A stretch of DNA of 57,069 nucleotides, taken from positions 1 through 57,069 of the forward strand of contig NZ_FRDF01000018.1 in NCBI RefSeq assembly GCF_900143235.1, given 5' to 3'. The notes beneath the pieces were generated by a model. It saw nothing but the letters and a program-made list of their open reading frames with translations, ran no database searches and was not told the DNA's origin. Shown one piece after another: positions 47,263 to 56,806 of this stretch (position 1 is the first letter of the stretch; every line of letters begins with the position of its first letter). The stretch is from Erythrobacter sanguineus (GTDB lineage Bacteria > Pseudomonadota > Alphaproteobacteria > Sphingomonadales > Sphingomonadaceae). The position numbers were made by a program, and so were the translations under genes.

Positions 47263-48186
47263 ATCGTAGATCAGCGTCACCCGGCTCAGCGTATCGGTCT
47301 TGACCGCGCCCGGCGGCGGGGCGGTGTCGTGTTCCACCGTATAGGACAGGCGCACCGACATCTTGCCCGAAAGCTTCGCCACCACACCGGTGTCGGAAAT
47401 GAAGGTGCTGCTGCCCGATTGCACCAGTGCGCTGGCATCCTGGGTCAGCGATATGGTCTCTGCCAGCCTCCAGTCGAAATCGGCTGCGGCGAGGCCTGCA
47501 AAGCTGCTGCTGCTGGTGCCGCCGACCAGTTCGGTGCGCCGCCATGCCGGGCCGGCCTTGACCGACAGGGTCATCCTGTCGCCGGTCAGCACGTCATAAC
47601 CCAGACCGCCCGAAGCCGAATAGCGCGCCGCGAAGCCCTGGAATGCATCGCGCTCATACTGCGCGAGGCCATAGGCATAGAGGCGCTCTGACAGCTTGTA
47701 GTTGGGTTCGTAGGCGGCGAGATATTGCTCGCGCGTGACCACGCCTTCGGTTTCCTGATAATCGGCGCGGCCCGACAGCTTGTGCCGCCAGTTGATGCCT
47801 TCGCGCACCAGCCCCAGCCCGGCGGTGATGCCCACGTTGTCAGCATTCCCGGTTGATTGGAACGCGCCGAGTTCGCCCTGCCCGGTCCAGTTGCCGAACA
47901 GTCCCGCCGTGCGGATCGCCTCCTGCTGGGCGGCGGATTCGGCTTCGGTAAGCGCGGCGAGGGTGACGGCGTAATTGGATTCGATCGCATCAAGTTCGGC
48001 GGCATCAGCCGGGTTGGTGGTGCGGGCGAGGTCGATGACCGTGCGCACCTTTTCCTCGTCGCCGGTGGCGATCGCCGCATTGATCATCGCGCGAACGGGT
48101 TCGGGCAGGGCGGCGAGGGCCGGTGCCGGGATCGCGATGCCCAGCCCAAGCGCGAGTGCGCCCACAGCCAAAGCGGATGGTTTCAT
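47257..48186 (-). CDS. DUF481 outer-membrane protein
   Basis: 309 residues. Signal peptide (ALALGLGIAIPAPALA), an N-terminal helical region with an Ala/Glu-rich repeat (about 25-95), then a DUF481 beta-barrel (LFGNWTGQGELGAFQSTGNAD; YERDAFQGFAARYSASGGLGYDVL; final SRVTLIYDF with terminal Phe). DUF481 proteins resemble salt-induced outer membrane proteins; the role is unknown. Confidence 0.88.
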   Translation of the reverse strand: MKPSALAVGALALGLGIAIPAPALAALPEPVRAMINAAIATGDEEKVRTVIDLARTTNPADAAELDAIESNYAVTLAALTEAESAAQQEAIRTAGLFGNWTGQGELGAFQSTGNADNVGITAGLGLVREGINWRHKLSGRADYQETEGVVTREQYLAAYEPNYKLSERLYAYGLAQYERDAFQGFAARYSASGGLGYDVLTGDRMTLSVKAGPAWRRTELVGGTSSSSFAGLAAADFDWRLAETISLTQDASALVQSGSSTFISDTGVVAKLSGKMSVRLSYTVEHDTAPPPGAVKTDTLSRVTLIYDF

Positions 48187-48553
48187 GTGATTTCCCCCTA
48201 GTTTGCCTGTGCCGGAATGGTGGCAGGCGCGCGGTTTCGAAACCCCTGTCGACCGGTTTCTGGTCAGCCTCAGCCACCAGTCGGCCCAGCGCGATCAGGG
48301 CTTTCCTACAGGGGTCGCCAAAGGGCAGACTTCCGCAATGTCACCGCTCAAACTGGCACGGCCCAGACTGTCACCGCCCAACCTTGTGCTGCGCAAGCTT
48401 GTATTGCCCGAATCCCTTTCGGCGCAGGGGCGGTTTGACCGGGCGGAAATTCTGCCCCTGAACAGTGTCTCATGTGTCTCCAACACGGCGCGGCCGCAGG
48501 CGCACGCCGGGTGTCGTTCCGGCGTGCGCCTGTGGCACCGATTCGCGCGTGTT
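48187..48553. other. Intergenic region between DUF481 and gcrA
   Basis: 367 bases with no supported gene. It holds repeated TGGCACGG.CAGACTGTCACCGCC-like wording near 48350-48385 and a strong hairpin near gcrA (separate entry). The promoter of the DUF481 gene must lie in the left part; no consensus was identified with confidence. Confidence 0.5.
48497..48532 (-). terminator. 14-bp hairpin after gcrA
   Basis: CAGGCGCACGCCGG (48497-48510), an 8-base loop and its exact complement (48519-48532), extendable by further pairs. It lies 22 bases downstream of the gcrA stop in the minus direction. No T-run follows, so it may act as an RNA 3'-end stabiliser rather than a strict terminator. Confidence 0.6.
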
Positions 48554-49258
48554 CTAGCGGACTCTGGGCCCGCCGAAAGGCAGCGGCGGCGGCGGACGGC
48601 GCACCCCGCGCGGCAGCTGCGCCTGATAGGCGCGCCCGCAATGTTCCACGCAATAGGGGAAGCCCGGGTTTACCGGCTGGCCGCAGAAGTGGAAATCAGG
48701 CTCGCCCGGATGGCCCATCGGCCAGCGACAGACCTTTTCCGACAGATCGAGCAGGGTGGTCTTGCCCGCGATTTCGGGGCTGGGCTTGGCCGGTACAAGG
48801 CGGCGCGGCGGGGCGGGCGGGATCGGCGCCTGCTGGTCGCCGGGGCCCTGCCGCAGAAAGCCACCGGGGCCGACCGATACGATTTTGGGCAGATCGGACG
48901 CGGGGTTGGGCATCGGCTGCGAGGGCGAGGCGGGCGAAGCGCCGGCCGAATCATCGCTGCGGGCAGGCGCGGCAGCCGGACGGGCCGCTGCGGCCCGCTC
49001 GGGCGTGCGTCCGGCAGTCTCGGCCCGAGGCTCCGCAGCGGGGCGCGGCGCGGCCGCCGCCGGCTTCCTGGGCGCGGCGGGTTTTTTCTTGTCATTGGCC
49101 TTGACCGGGGAGGGGCGTGCCTTCAGCCCCAGCCTATGCGCCTTGCCGATCACGGCATTGCGGCTGACCCCGCCCAGTTCGGTCGCGATCTCGCTGGCGG
49201 TGGAGCCGCCTTCCCACATTTTCCTGAGCGTCCCGATGCGCTCGTCCGTCCAGCTCAT
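48554..49258 (-). CDS. gcrA: GcrA cell cycle regulator
   Basis: 234 residues. N-terminal GcrA DNA-binding helix-turn-helix (MSWTDERIGTLRKMWEGGST, then SRNAVIGKAHRLGL), a long Pro/Ala/Arg-rich disordered linker (about 50-160), and the C-terminal sigma70-interacting segment with Cys residues (VCRWPMGHPGEPDFHFCGQ, YCVEHCGRAYQ). In Caulobacter it works with CcrM methylation at GANTC sites. Length is longer than Caulobacter GcrA because of the linker. Confidence 0.95.
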   Translation of the reverse strand: MSWTDERIGTLRKMWEGGSTASEIATELGGVSRNAVIGKAHRLGLKARPSPVKANDKKKPAAPRKPAAAAPRPAAEPRAETAGRTPERAAAARPAAAPARSDDSAGASPASPSQPMPNPASDLPKIVSVGPGGFLRQGPGDQQAPIPPAPPRRLVPAKPSPEIAGKTTLLDLSEKVCRWPMGHPGEPDFHFCGQPVNPGFPYCVEHCGRAYQAQLPRGVRRPPPPLPFGGPRVR

Positions 49259-49353
49259 AAACCCTACCTGTTCCTGTGTCCGGCGCCTTGGCCGTGGCCC
49301 TGATGCCGGGCCATGCTTGTCACGGAAGCCCCGGCGGCCTAGGCGATTGCACC

Positions 49354-50256
49354 ATGGCCGATACTGCTTCAGCGAACCCGAATGGCAACGCCGCCCCCGT
49401 GACGGAAAACATCACTCATGACAAGGCCGGCGGGAGCACCCGGTTTGCCCAGCGCGGTGTTCCGGTGATTACCGGGATCAATCGCGTGGGCTTGTACTCC
49501 CTCTATATGAAGGAGGTGCGCCGGTTTCTCAAGGTGCAGACGCAGACGATCTGGGCACCGGCCTTCACGACGCTGCTGTTTCTGGTGATCTTCACCGTGG
49601 CGCTGGGACGCGGCGGGCGCGAGGTGCTGGGCGTGCCCTTCGCCAGCTTCGTTGCGCCGGGGCTGATCGTGATGGGAATGATGCAGAACGCCTTTGCCAA
49701 TTCCAGTTTCTCGCTGTTGTCGGGCAAGATGCAGGGGACGATCATCGACCTGTTGATGCCGCCGCTGTCGCCGGGCGAGTTGATGACCGGTATTCTGGCG
49801 GCGGCGATCACTCGCGCGGTTGCGGTGGGCTGCACTGTGGCGCTGGCGATGGCGCTGTGGCCGGGGGTGTCGCTTGGGATTGCGCATGTCTGGGCGGTGG
49901 TGTGGTTCGGTCTGATGGGCGCGCTGATGCTGGCGGTGCTGGGGCTGGCGACCTCGGTCTGGGCCGAGAAGTTCGATCACAATGCGGCGATCACCAATTT
50001 CGTGATCGCCCCGCTGTCGCTGCTGTCGGGGACGTTCTATGTGATCGAGAACCTCGACCCGGCGTTCCAGTGGGTGAGCCGCGCCAATCCGTTCTTCTAT
50101 GTGATTTCGGGCTTTCGCTACGGGTTTCTGGGCGAAAGCGACATCGGCGATGCGGCCGCGGTGTGGGGCGCGGCAGGCGGGCTGCTGGCGCTCAATCTGG
50201 TGCTGGCGGTGGGCGTTTATGCGCTGCTGCGCTCGGGCTGGAAGCTGAAAAGCTGA
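49354..50256 (+). CDS. ABC-2 type transporter permease
   Basis: 300 residues from the ATG at 49354 (MADTASANPNGNAAPVT). A polar N-terminus (about 1-55) is followed by six transmembrane segments: APAFTTLLFLVIFTVALG, FASFVAPGLIVMGMMQNAF, ITRAVAVGCTVALAMAL, VWFGLMGALMLAVLGLATSVW and others, with the ABC-2 signature LSLLSGTFYVIENL before the last helices. The ATPase partner is not in the window. Exported substrate unknown. Confidence 0.88.
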   Translation: MADTASANPNGNAAPVTENITHDKAGGSTRFAQRGVPVITGINRVGLYSLYMKEVRRFLKVQTQTIWAPAFTTLLFLVIFTVALGRGGREVLGVPFASFVAPGLIVMGMMQNAFANSSFSLLSGKMQGTIIDLLMPPLSPGELMTGILAAAITRAVAVGCTVALAMALWPGVSLGIAHVWAVVWFGLMGALMLAVLGLATSVWAEKFDHNAAITNFVIAPLSLLSGTFYVIENLDPAFQWVSRANPFFYVISGFRYGFLGESDIGDAAAVWGAAGGLLALNLVLAVGVYALLRSGWKLKS

Positions 50257-50264
50257 TCCCGGCG

Positions 50265-50300
50265 GCGCGCCCGAGCCTTTGCGAGGATTGGCAGGCCGGA
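50265..50300 (+). repeat. Dispersed intergenic repeat, copy B1
   Basis: GCGCGC, then GAGCCTTTGCGAGGATTGGC and A(G)GCCGGA. Nearly identical to 50344-50379 (about 33 of 36 positions). It shares the GCGAGGATT...GCCGGA core with the repeats at 24632, 24741 and 14901. It begins nine bases after the permease stop. Confidence 0.7.
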
Positions 50301-50343
50301 TGGTGTGTTGCCCGCACCGGCCCAGAGGGCCGCAAGCGCGACT

Positions 50344-50379
50344 GCGCGCTCGAGCCTTTGCGAGGATTGGCAAGCCGGA
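50344..50379 (+). repeat. Dispersed intergenic repeat, copy B2
   Basis: Second unit of the direct pair, 79 bases from the first and ending about 17 bases from the hspQ stop. It is followed by GGGCTTGCCA, which complements the preceding TTGGCAAGCC and so forms a small hairpin. Confidence 0.7.
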
Positions 50380-50395
50380 GGGCTTGCCACAAAAA

Positions 50396-50776
50396 TCAGT
50401 GAGTCAACGCGCGCCGCATCCGGTAACGTCCGTCACGGAAGCTGTCGAACAGCTGGCGCACCGTTGGGTGATCGATCGGCCCGCCGTCCGGATCGGCCAG
50501 AAGGTTGCCCTGGCTGACATAGGCGACGTAGGAGGAATCGTCATTTTCCGCGAGCAGGTGGTAGAACGGTTGATCGCGCTGCGGGCGGATATCCTCGGGG
50601 ATCGACTGATACCATTCCTCGCTGTTGGCGAAGACCGGATCGATATCGAACACAACCCCGCGGAAGTCGAACATGCGGTGCCGCACCACATCGCCGATTC
50701 CGAAGCGGGCGCGGGTCTGGCGCGGAGCGATGATGGTGCGTCCGGCCTGGCTTGAGAAGAACTCTGCACGTTCCAT
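50396..50776 (-). CDS. hspQ: Heat shock protein HspQ
   Basis: 126 residues from the ATG at 50776. The HspQ (YccV-like) fold: ARFGIGDVVRHRMFDFRGVVFDIDPVF, then QPFYHLLAENDDSSYVAYVSQ with the HL.E and YVSQ motifs. It modulates Lon/DnaA degradation in enterobacteria. The N-terminal 18 residues are a short extension ahead of the domain. Confidence 0.92.
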   Translation of the reverse strand: MERAEFFSSQAGRTIIAPRQTRARFGIGDVVRHRMFDFRGVVFDIDPVFANSEEWYQSIPEDIRPQRDQPFYHLLAENDDSSYVAYVSQGNLLADPDGGPIDHPTVRQLFDSFRDGRYRMRRALTH

Positions 50777-50955
50777 AGGGAGACAATATGGACTTTTGCA
50801 AAAGCAAAACAAGCACCGCTTTTGTGCGGCTGCGAGATATGCCCCAATTTTGTGAAGCTTCGGGACTTGGCAAGGGGCGGGCCTTGGGCTAACGCGCGCG
50901 CTTCCTGTCGCCTGCCGCCTGACCATGCGGCGCGCCGATGCGCGACAGGCCTCGC

Positions 50956-51045
50956 GGAGAGGTGGCAGAGTGGTCGAATGCGCCGCACTCGAAATGCGGT
51001 TTGCCGGCAACGGTAACGTGGGTTCGAATCCCACCCTCTCCGCCA
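50956..51045 (+). tRNA. tRNA-Ser (anticodon CGA)
   Basis: 90 nucleotides including encoded CCA. Acceptor GGAGAGG pairs with CCTCTCC, discriminator G. Anticodon loop ACTCGAAAT carries CGA; a long variable arm (TTGCCGGCAACGGTAACG) is typical of tRNA-Ser; T arm GTGGGTTCGAATCCCAC. Confidence 0.97.
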
Positions 51046-51616
51046 TACCTTCAACGACAACAACTCTTTAAGGGGGGATCTGGTTCGCTACCCGCCTTTG
51101 CACCCATCTTACGGTTGACGCTTGGGGTGCGCCGAATAGAGCCCCCAACCTCATCGAGTTTCTGACCAGCAACACCCCCACCCCGGGGCACCCCCGTTTC
51201 TTTCAGATGGGACCCACGCATACTCTATGTATACGATTGTGCGCGTTTGATCGAGTGGGCTTGGAGTTTAGGCTTAGAAAAACCGATCGAACCTCAAAAG
51301 CGCATCGCAGCCACCATGCCGGAAGCACCTGATGGTTGAGCGGTTGAAGTCGCAGATTAACCCAGCAGCGAGGCCATAGCGGAAATTACGGAAAACAAAT
51401 CTCAATCCAGCGCATCTGAGCTTCGCTGACCAACCACAATTGATTCAACCGGTTGCCTCCAGCACCAGCGATTTTAACGGGCCAAATTACTAACGCATCA
51501 TTAATAAATAAGGTATAATTAGTTAAAATCGCCAAATTGAATTCAGTTCGAATACTTATTGCCTGTAGGTTGATCCGTGGATAGCCGCATCCCCTTTCAT
51601 CATAGGGGTAGGCTTT
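51046..51616. other. Intergenic tract after tRNA-Ser, AT-rich toward the autotransporter
   Basis: 571 bases with no convincing gene; short frames lack recognisable products. It holds GATGGGACCCACGCATACTC and a GTATAC palindrome near 51225, and its right half is AT-rich (TTAATAAATAAGG), unlike the rest of the window. It must hold the promoter of the autotransporter gene. The location just 3' of a tRNA is a typical integration junction, but no second attachment copy is visible here. Confidence 0.5.
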
Positions 51617-54600
51617 GTGCGATTTTCTCATCTGAAATACAGCTGTTCGGTCATTGCGGCGTGCGCCGCGTCGACTGCATTTGCCGAACCGGCCGTTTTC
51701 TTCAACGACGATAGGGATGCAGGCCGCACAACCTTCCGCAACACAGTGCAGGCTGCCGACGCCAATGCCGGTCAGACATCGGTGATCTATGAGATCGATA
51801 TTCTGAACACCACTGGCAGCATCTTTCAAGTCACCAACCCAACCAATAGCGACATTGTTTTTGTCAGGACGACCCGGGTTGGCGCCCCGGCCCTAAATAA
51901 CGGCACCGGTGATCTGGGTGGGGATGGTTTTACGAACTGGGGCAACAGCTACAGCCCCGATACTTTTGCCGCGGCTGCTGCCCTTGGTTATAATATTGAA
52001 TTCTTTTCAGACGCCAGCCTGACCAACCCCTTTCAGATGAATTCATTGGGTTTGCACGTCAATAATTGGGGAACTTGCTGCGCAACTAACAACGCCACAC
52101 CCTCGGGTGGAACGTCGAACGCATCGGAAATTTACCTGATTTTCGATAACACTGCACCGCTCTTGCTGGGCGGAATTGCGAGCACTATCCCTGGGACTGA
52201 GCACTTTATCGGTGCAATCAATGACACCAACTTTTTCAGCCGGGTTAATGTTGTTGCGAACGGGGATGGCGAATTCTTCGGCGCTGGCGGTTTCCTCACG
52301 TTTACAAGCGTCGCCTTGAACAGTGTGCCCAGCGGATCTTCGGTGGTTTCGGGTACTGGTCTGACCCCATCCGTGCCCGTCATTCCCGACATTGACACAG
52401 CTGCGCCAGCTTACACGGTCGTCCAGCTGGCTGCTTCGCAGGTCAACCCTAACTTTGTTGGTGGAACGTTACGCATTGGAACTTCTGGCACTGTAAGCAA
52501 CGCCTTTACAGTGCAGTCGCAGGGCGGGACAATCGATACTGACGGCAACACCATCAATTTGTCGGGTTCCTTTTCTGGCGTTGGCCGGATGACCAAGGGT
52601 GGGGCAGGTGTCCTTAACCTGACGGCAAGCAGCTCTCATTCGGGTGGCTTTTTTATTCAAAACGGGGCCCTGGGCGTCTCCAACATTGCTCAGATCGGTA
52701 CCGGTTCGCTTGAAATTGGGGCTGGCACCTTGCTCGCCAATGGGGATTTCGCGGCGAACCGTGATCTTGCCTTGTCAAGCGCATCCAGCACAATTGATGT
52801 TCAGGCCAACAGTGTGGTCTGGAGTGGCATTGTTAGTGGTACCGGCAATCTCAACGTGACTGGTTCAGGCGTTCTGGTTCTGGGCGGGATCAACACCTAT
52901 TCTGGCGAGACCGTCGTAAACCCGGGCGGTTCAATCTCGCTCGCTTCTGCTGATGCTTTGGGAGCGACATCGCTGATTAGACTGATCGGCGATCCCATCG
53001 GCACCGTGAATGGCCGGGCTGCCAGTCTTATTTTTACAGGATCGACGACCGTTGGTGCCAATATCGTTGCGGATGGCGATCCGATCATTGATGTTGCAAC
53101 TGGCGAAATCGTAACCCTCGCTGGAGATATATCTGACGGGGTGAACCCGGGTGACATCGTAAAGGTCGGTGCAGGTCGGCTCATTTTGACGGGCGCCAAC
53201 ACCTACACTGGCGGGACGATTGTCTCGGCCGGGGAGCTCATCGGCAACACGACCTCGCTGCAGGGAGCGATTGCTAACAACGCGGCGGTCGAGTTCGCCC
53301 AGGCGACAGGCGGCACCTATGCCGGAGTGATGAGCGGCAGCGGCACGCTCACCAAGACGGGAGCTGGTGCCCTTACCCTGACGGGTGCTAACACCTACGC
53401 TGGCGGGACGACGATCAGCGGCGGCGTTCTGCAGCTGGGCGGTGGCGCCGCGAGCGGTTCGATCACCGGTCCTGTGGTGAACAATGGTGCCCTGGCCGTA
53501 AATCGTAGCGATACCTACACCTTTGCAGGTGTCATAAGCGGGACAGGCATCTTCGTGCAGGACGGCACGGGCACCACCACGCTGACCGCTGCGAACACCT
53601 ATACCGGCGGTACGCTGATCAGCCGCGGACGACTCGTGGGTAACACGACCTCGCTGCAGGGCGCGATCCAGAACAACTCCGTGATCGAGTTCGCGCAAGC
53701 CACTACCGGCACTTTTGCCGATCAGATCTCCGGAACGGGGCGGTTTGACAAGACCGGAGCCGGTATGTTGACCCTCACCGCCAATAGCGCCAGCTTCACC
53801 GGTGACACGTTCGTCCAAGCCGGCGAGCTTCGCGTCAATGGGAACCTGTCGCGTTCAGTCACCTCGGTCGAATCCGGCGCGCGTCTGTCGGGCACGGGTG
53901 TGATCGGTGGGCTGGTCGCCAACAGCGGCAGCGTGATTTCGCCGGGTAACAGCCCTGGTGTTCTCAATGTCGATGGCGCGGTCAACCTGCAGTCAGGCAG
54001 CACGGTCGAGTTCGAGGTTAGCGCCACCGGCCCGATCGACCAGATCCTTGCCACGGGCGCGGCTGAGGTTGACGGAACGGCAGCAATCACGAACCTCGGC
54101 GGGATCTATGCCTTCAATAGCGAATATCTGCTGCTCGAGGCGGACGGCGGCCGGACGGGCACATTTGCCGACGCGACAGGCCTCGCCGGGTTCGGGATTC
54201 TCTACCGACCCGAACTGGTCTACACTGACACGCAGGTGCGTCTGCGCATGGCGCCAAACTTGCTTGCCAATATCGTCGGTTCGACTGTTCTCACCTCGAA
54301 CCAGCGTTCAGTGGTCAATCTGATCGATGGAGCAGTGACCGCGGGTTACAACCCGCAGCCGCTGTTCAACATTTATTCCTTGCCAGTCGCGCAGATGCCC
54401 GGCGCCTTCGACCAGCTTTCGGGCGAGGTCTATGCGACCGCGGCCGGTGTCGGGATCGAGCAGGAGCGTTTAGTCCGCGACGCAGTGCTCGGACGGCTCG
54501 GCAGCGTGGCGATGGCCGCGCGCGACGAAACGGAAGCGGGCTCGGGTGTGGGCGTCTGGGGCCAACTTTTTGGCGGCTGGGGCAACGGTGACAGCGACAG

Positions 54601-55372
54601 GAATGCCGCGGCCTTCGAAACCGATCGTATGGGCATGGTCACCGGCATTGATGTAGGCAAGGCTACCGAAAACAGCAGTTGGCGCGCAGGCATCTTCGGC
54701 ATGCAGGTGCAGAGCGATGTTACCATTGACCGTCTCGGCTCGACCGCGGAGGTCGAACAGGCTGGCGGAGGCGTCTATGCGTCACTCCAGACTGGTCGGG
54801 TGGGGATTGCGATTGGCGGCTATCTTACAGAAATCGATCTGCGCGCTTTCCGCGATATCAGGCTGCCGGGTTTTGCCGAAACCAATGTCGGTACTACCGA
54901 AGGCAAAGCCAAGCAGGCTTTCGCTGAGTTATCTTACACCATCCCATCGGGCAGCGCGATTGTCCGTCCGTTCCTCGCCGGGTCAATCGGCAGTTTCAAA
55001 CTTGATGGTATGACTGAGACGGGCGGTGAGGCAAACCTTACCATGCTTGAGCAGGATTACTCCACCGCTACGCTCACTGGCGGGATCGACGCGATGGTCC
55101 CGATCGGCAAGAGTCTAAGCATCAATGGCGCGTTCGCAGGCAGAGCCCAGCTTGGTGATCGTGATCCGCAGGCGTTTCTCGCGCTTGCTGCCGCGCCCCA
55201 GCAGGCTTTTGCTATCAGCGGTGCGCAGCTTGATGAATTTGCGCTGGTCGCCCGGCTCGATGCCCGTTTCAGCCTTGACGATAAGCTGCAAGTGTCCGTT
55301 GGCTACACTGGCCTCAGTGGCATCACCCAGACCGACCATAGCGCACAGGCTACGATACAGGTCCGGTTTTGA
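51617..55372 (+). CDS. Autotransporter adhesin with PATR repeats
   Basis: 1251 residues from a GTG at 51617. Signal peptide (VIAACAASTAFAEP), then a folded N-terminal domain of unknown type (about 25-240; VFFNDDRDAGRTTF ... NNWGTCCATNNA). Passenger with autotransporter-associated repeats (about 330-780): GAGVLNLTASSSHSGGF, GANTYTGGTIVSAGELIG, GANTYAGGTTISGGVLQLGG, ANTYTGGTLISRGRLVG. Conserved ISPGNSPGVLNVDGAV, then the barrel domain (about 960-1251) with GVGVWGQLFGGWGNGD and the final TIQVRF. Exports itself; probable adhesion or biofilm role. Confidence 0.93.
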   Translation: MRFSHLKYSCSVIAACAASTAFAEPAVFFNDDRDAGRTTFRNTVQAADANAGQTSVIYEIDILNTTGSIFQVTNPTNSDIVFVRTTRVGAPALNNGTGDLGGDGFTNWGNSYSPDTFAAAAALGYNIEFFSDASLTNPFQMNSLGLHVNNWGTCCATNNATPSGGTSNASEIYLIFDNTAPLLLGGIASTIPGTEHFIGAINDTNFFSRVNVVANGDGEFFGAGGFLTFTSVALNSVPSGSSVVSGTGLTPSVPVIPDIDTAAPAYTVVQLAASQVNPNFVGGTLRIGTSGTVSNAFTVQSQGGTIDTDGNTINLSGSFSGVGRMTKGGAGVLNLTASSSHSGGFFIQNGALGVSNIAQIGTGSLEIGAGTLLANGDFAANRDLALSSASSTIDVQANSVVWSGIVSGTGNLNVTGSGVLVLGGINTYSGETVVNPGGSISLASADALGATSLIRLIGDPIGTVNGRAASLIFTGSTTVGANIVADGDPIIDVATGEIVTLAGDISDGVNPGDIVKVGAGRLILTGANTYTGGTIVSAGELIGNTTSLQGAIANNAAVEFAQATGGTYAGVMSGSGTLTKTGAGALTLTGANTYAGGTTISGGVLQLGGGAASGSITGPVVNNGALAVNRSDTYTFAGVISGTGIFVQDGTGTTTLTAANTYTGGTLISRGRLVGNTTSLQGAIQNNSVIEFAQATTGTFADQISGTGRFDKTGAGMLTLTANSASFTGDTFVQAGELRVNGNLSRSVTSVESGARLSGTGVIGGLVANSGSVISPGNSPGVLNVDGAVNLQSGSTVEFEVSATGPIDQILATGAAEVDGTAAITNLGGIYAFNSEYLLLEADGGRTGTFADATGLAGFGILYRPELVYTDTQVRLRMAPNLLANIVGSTVLTSNQRSVVNLIDGAVTAGYNPQPLFNIYSLPVAQMPGAFDQLSGEVYATAAGVGIEQERLVRDAVLGRLGSVAMAARDETEAGSGVGVWGQLFGGWGNGDSDRNAAAFETDRMGMVTGIDVGKATENSSWRAGIFGMQVQSDVTIDRLGSTAEVEQAGGGVYASLQTGRVGIAIGGYLTEIDLRAFRDIRLPGFAETNVGTTEGKAKQAFAELSYTIPSGSAIVRPFLAGSIGSFKLDGMTETGGEANLTMLEQDYSTATLTGGIDAMVPIGKSLSINGAFAGRAQLGDRDPQAFLALAAAPQQAFAISGAQLDEFALVARLDARFSLDDKLQVSVGYTGLSGITQTDHSAQATIQVRF
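53231..53722 (+). repeat. Duplicated passenger module in the autotransporter
   Basis: A module of roughly 95 bases occurs at about 53231-53325 and again at about 53630-53722, sharing AACACGACCTCGCTGCAGGG exactly and encoding (I/V)GNTTSLQGAI..NN and EFAQAT..GT(Y/F)A. The near-identity at DNA level points to a recent internal duplication. Confidence 0.75.
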
Positions 55373-55380
55373 GAATGACG

Positions 55381-55412
55381 CAATTGGCAGGGGCTTCGGC
55401 TCCTGCCAATTG
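55381..55412 (+). terminator. 14-bp hairpin with TTCG loop after the autotransporter
   Basis: CAATTGGCAGG and its complement CCTGCCAATTG enclose GGC-TTCG-GCT, giving a long stem with a very stable TTCG tetraloop, eight bases after the stop. The T-run is short (TGTCTG), so termination strength is uncertain. Confidence 0.7.
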
Positions 55413-55461
55413 TCTGACGCCATAACAGTTGGAATAGATCAGCTCAGCGTAAGCGGTATTT

Positions 55462-55800
55462 TCAAGCCACGTGAGCGTGCGGCAGGAGCTCGTCGACGCG
55501 CGATGCGGGGTGGCCATTGGCGAGGCTGGTGAGCGTAGCGGTCAGCCAGGTATGCGGGTTGATACCGTTGAGCTTGCAGTTCTCGATCAGCGTGGCGATC
55601 ACCGCCCAGTTGTCGCCGCCCTCGTCGGAGCCTGCGAACAGGGCATTCTTGCGGTTCAGGGCAAGCGGCCGGATGGCGCGCTCGACGGCGTTGTTGTCGA
55701 GATCGATGCGGCCATCGTCGAGGAAGCGCGTCAGGCTATCCCGGCGCTTCAGGGCGTAGCTGATCGCTTCGCCGATCTGCTGCGCGCCATTGTTCTCGCG
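55462..55800 (-). pseudogene. IS66-family transposase C-terminal remnant
   Basis: The minus frame gives the IS66 C-terminal block: QQIGEAISYALKRRDSLTRF, DNNAVERAIRPLALNRKNAL, FAGSDEGGDNWAVIATLIEN, and DELLPHAHV before the stop. The catalytic N-terminal two thirds and the TnpA/TnpB partners are missing; the frame runs upstream into unrelated sequence to 55890. Confidence 0.88.
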
Positions 55801-56532
55801 CTCAAGCCTGCGCCGACCTGGCCCGTGCGGCAGCGCCGCCGAAAGCCCGCGCCCATTTTGCTCACAGGTGACATGTTCGTAAACGATCATTGATGGTCAG
55901 AGATGCCGTCAGCAGTGCTAAACCGCAAGGTTGCGCCCGTGGTACGCCCCTTTATGGCGGGTTCAATCTCACAAACTTGCGGCAGCTGCCGACCAAAGCC
56001 GGTCGTTCACGTCCGCCAAAATGAACGTCTGATTTCGCCAAGAACTGCCAAACCGCTTTCGCGATCGCGCATCAGCCCCGATCGTGACCGATATTGGGCG
56101 GAAACCCGAATGTCGGTTACCCAATCGGCCGATGACACGGGCCGACTTGAAGAGCCGATGCCGCGCCTCGAAACGATGCCTTTCGACAAGGCGAACATTG
56201 AGACAGCCTGCCGGTTCGTTGCTGAAGTCTGCGGCCAGTCGCTCGTGACGGTGGCGCTTGACGTGGTGCGGCAGTAAAGGCCGATAGTCAGTGATGCGAC
56301 CTTTTGGCGACAATTCCTGCCAACCAGCGACTTCGCCAAATCAGCGAACATGGTTTGCCCCCTGGCCCGTCGAGGGCTTGGGCACCCTCCATGACCCCGC
56401 ATCGGGTCCCGACAGCGCGCCGTCGCAATAGCGTAATCTGTTGATTCGACCTTGAGACGAACAGCCACCCGACCCAGGGGGTGACCGTTACCGCTCGGGT
56501 TCAGCGAACCACATTGCCGGGCCGGCTGGCGA
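55801..56532. other. Non-coding or degraded tract between IS66 and LysR remnants
   Basis: Overlapping open frames exist on both strands (for example 55903-56277 plus and 56007-56468 minus), but none shows a recognisable domain, and the several overlapping frames argue against any being real. The sequence probably consists of mobile-element debris. Confidence 0.4.
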
Positions 56533-56806
56533 TCAATTGTCGACGTCGTTCACCACCTCCTGCAAAAGCGCAATCAGTTTCGCCACTTCGGGTGCTCTTG
56601 GGCCGCGAACGCGCGTGGCGACGATCAGCGGGCGCGTCCACGGGGCCGCATCGACCGCGATCCGCACAAAGCGGCCTGACCGCAGTTCACGGTCGACCAG
56701 CATTTCAGGAAGGATGGTCAGATGCTGGCCGCCGTCCAGCACCCCGAGTGTGAACAGCACGGAAGTTGTCTCGATCTGCGCCCGGGGACGACGCACACCG
56801 GCTGCC
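56533..56806 (-). pseudogene. LysR-type regulator, C-terminal fragment
   Basis: The minus frame encodes the end of a LysR effector-binding domain: RRPRAQIETTSVLFTLG, GGQHLTILPEMLVDRELRSG, and PEVAKLIALLQEVV before a stop at 56533. The helix-turn-helix and most of the sensor domain are missing. The break coincides with the edge of the IS3-type element, so the insertion probably cut this gene. Confidence 0.65.

Noticed and set aside
51386..51829. 147-codon minus-strand frame over the autotransporter start
   Set aside because: Overlaps the signal peptide region of a clear gene and has no recognisable product.
55903..56468. Open frames on both strands between the IS66 and LysR remnants
   Set aside because: Overlapping frames without domains or ribosome sites; more likely debris than genes.
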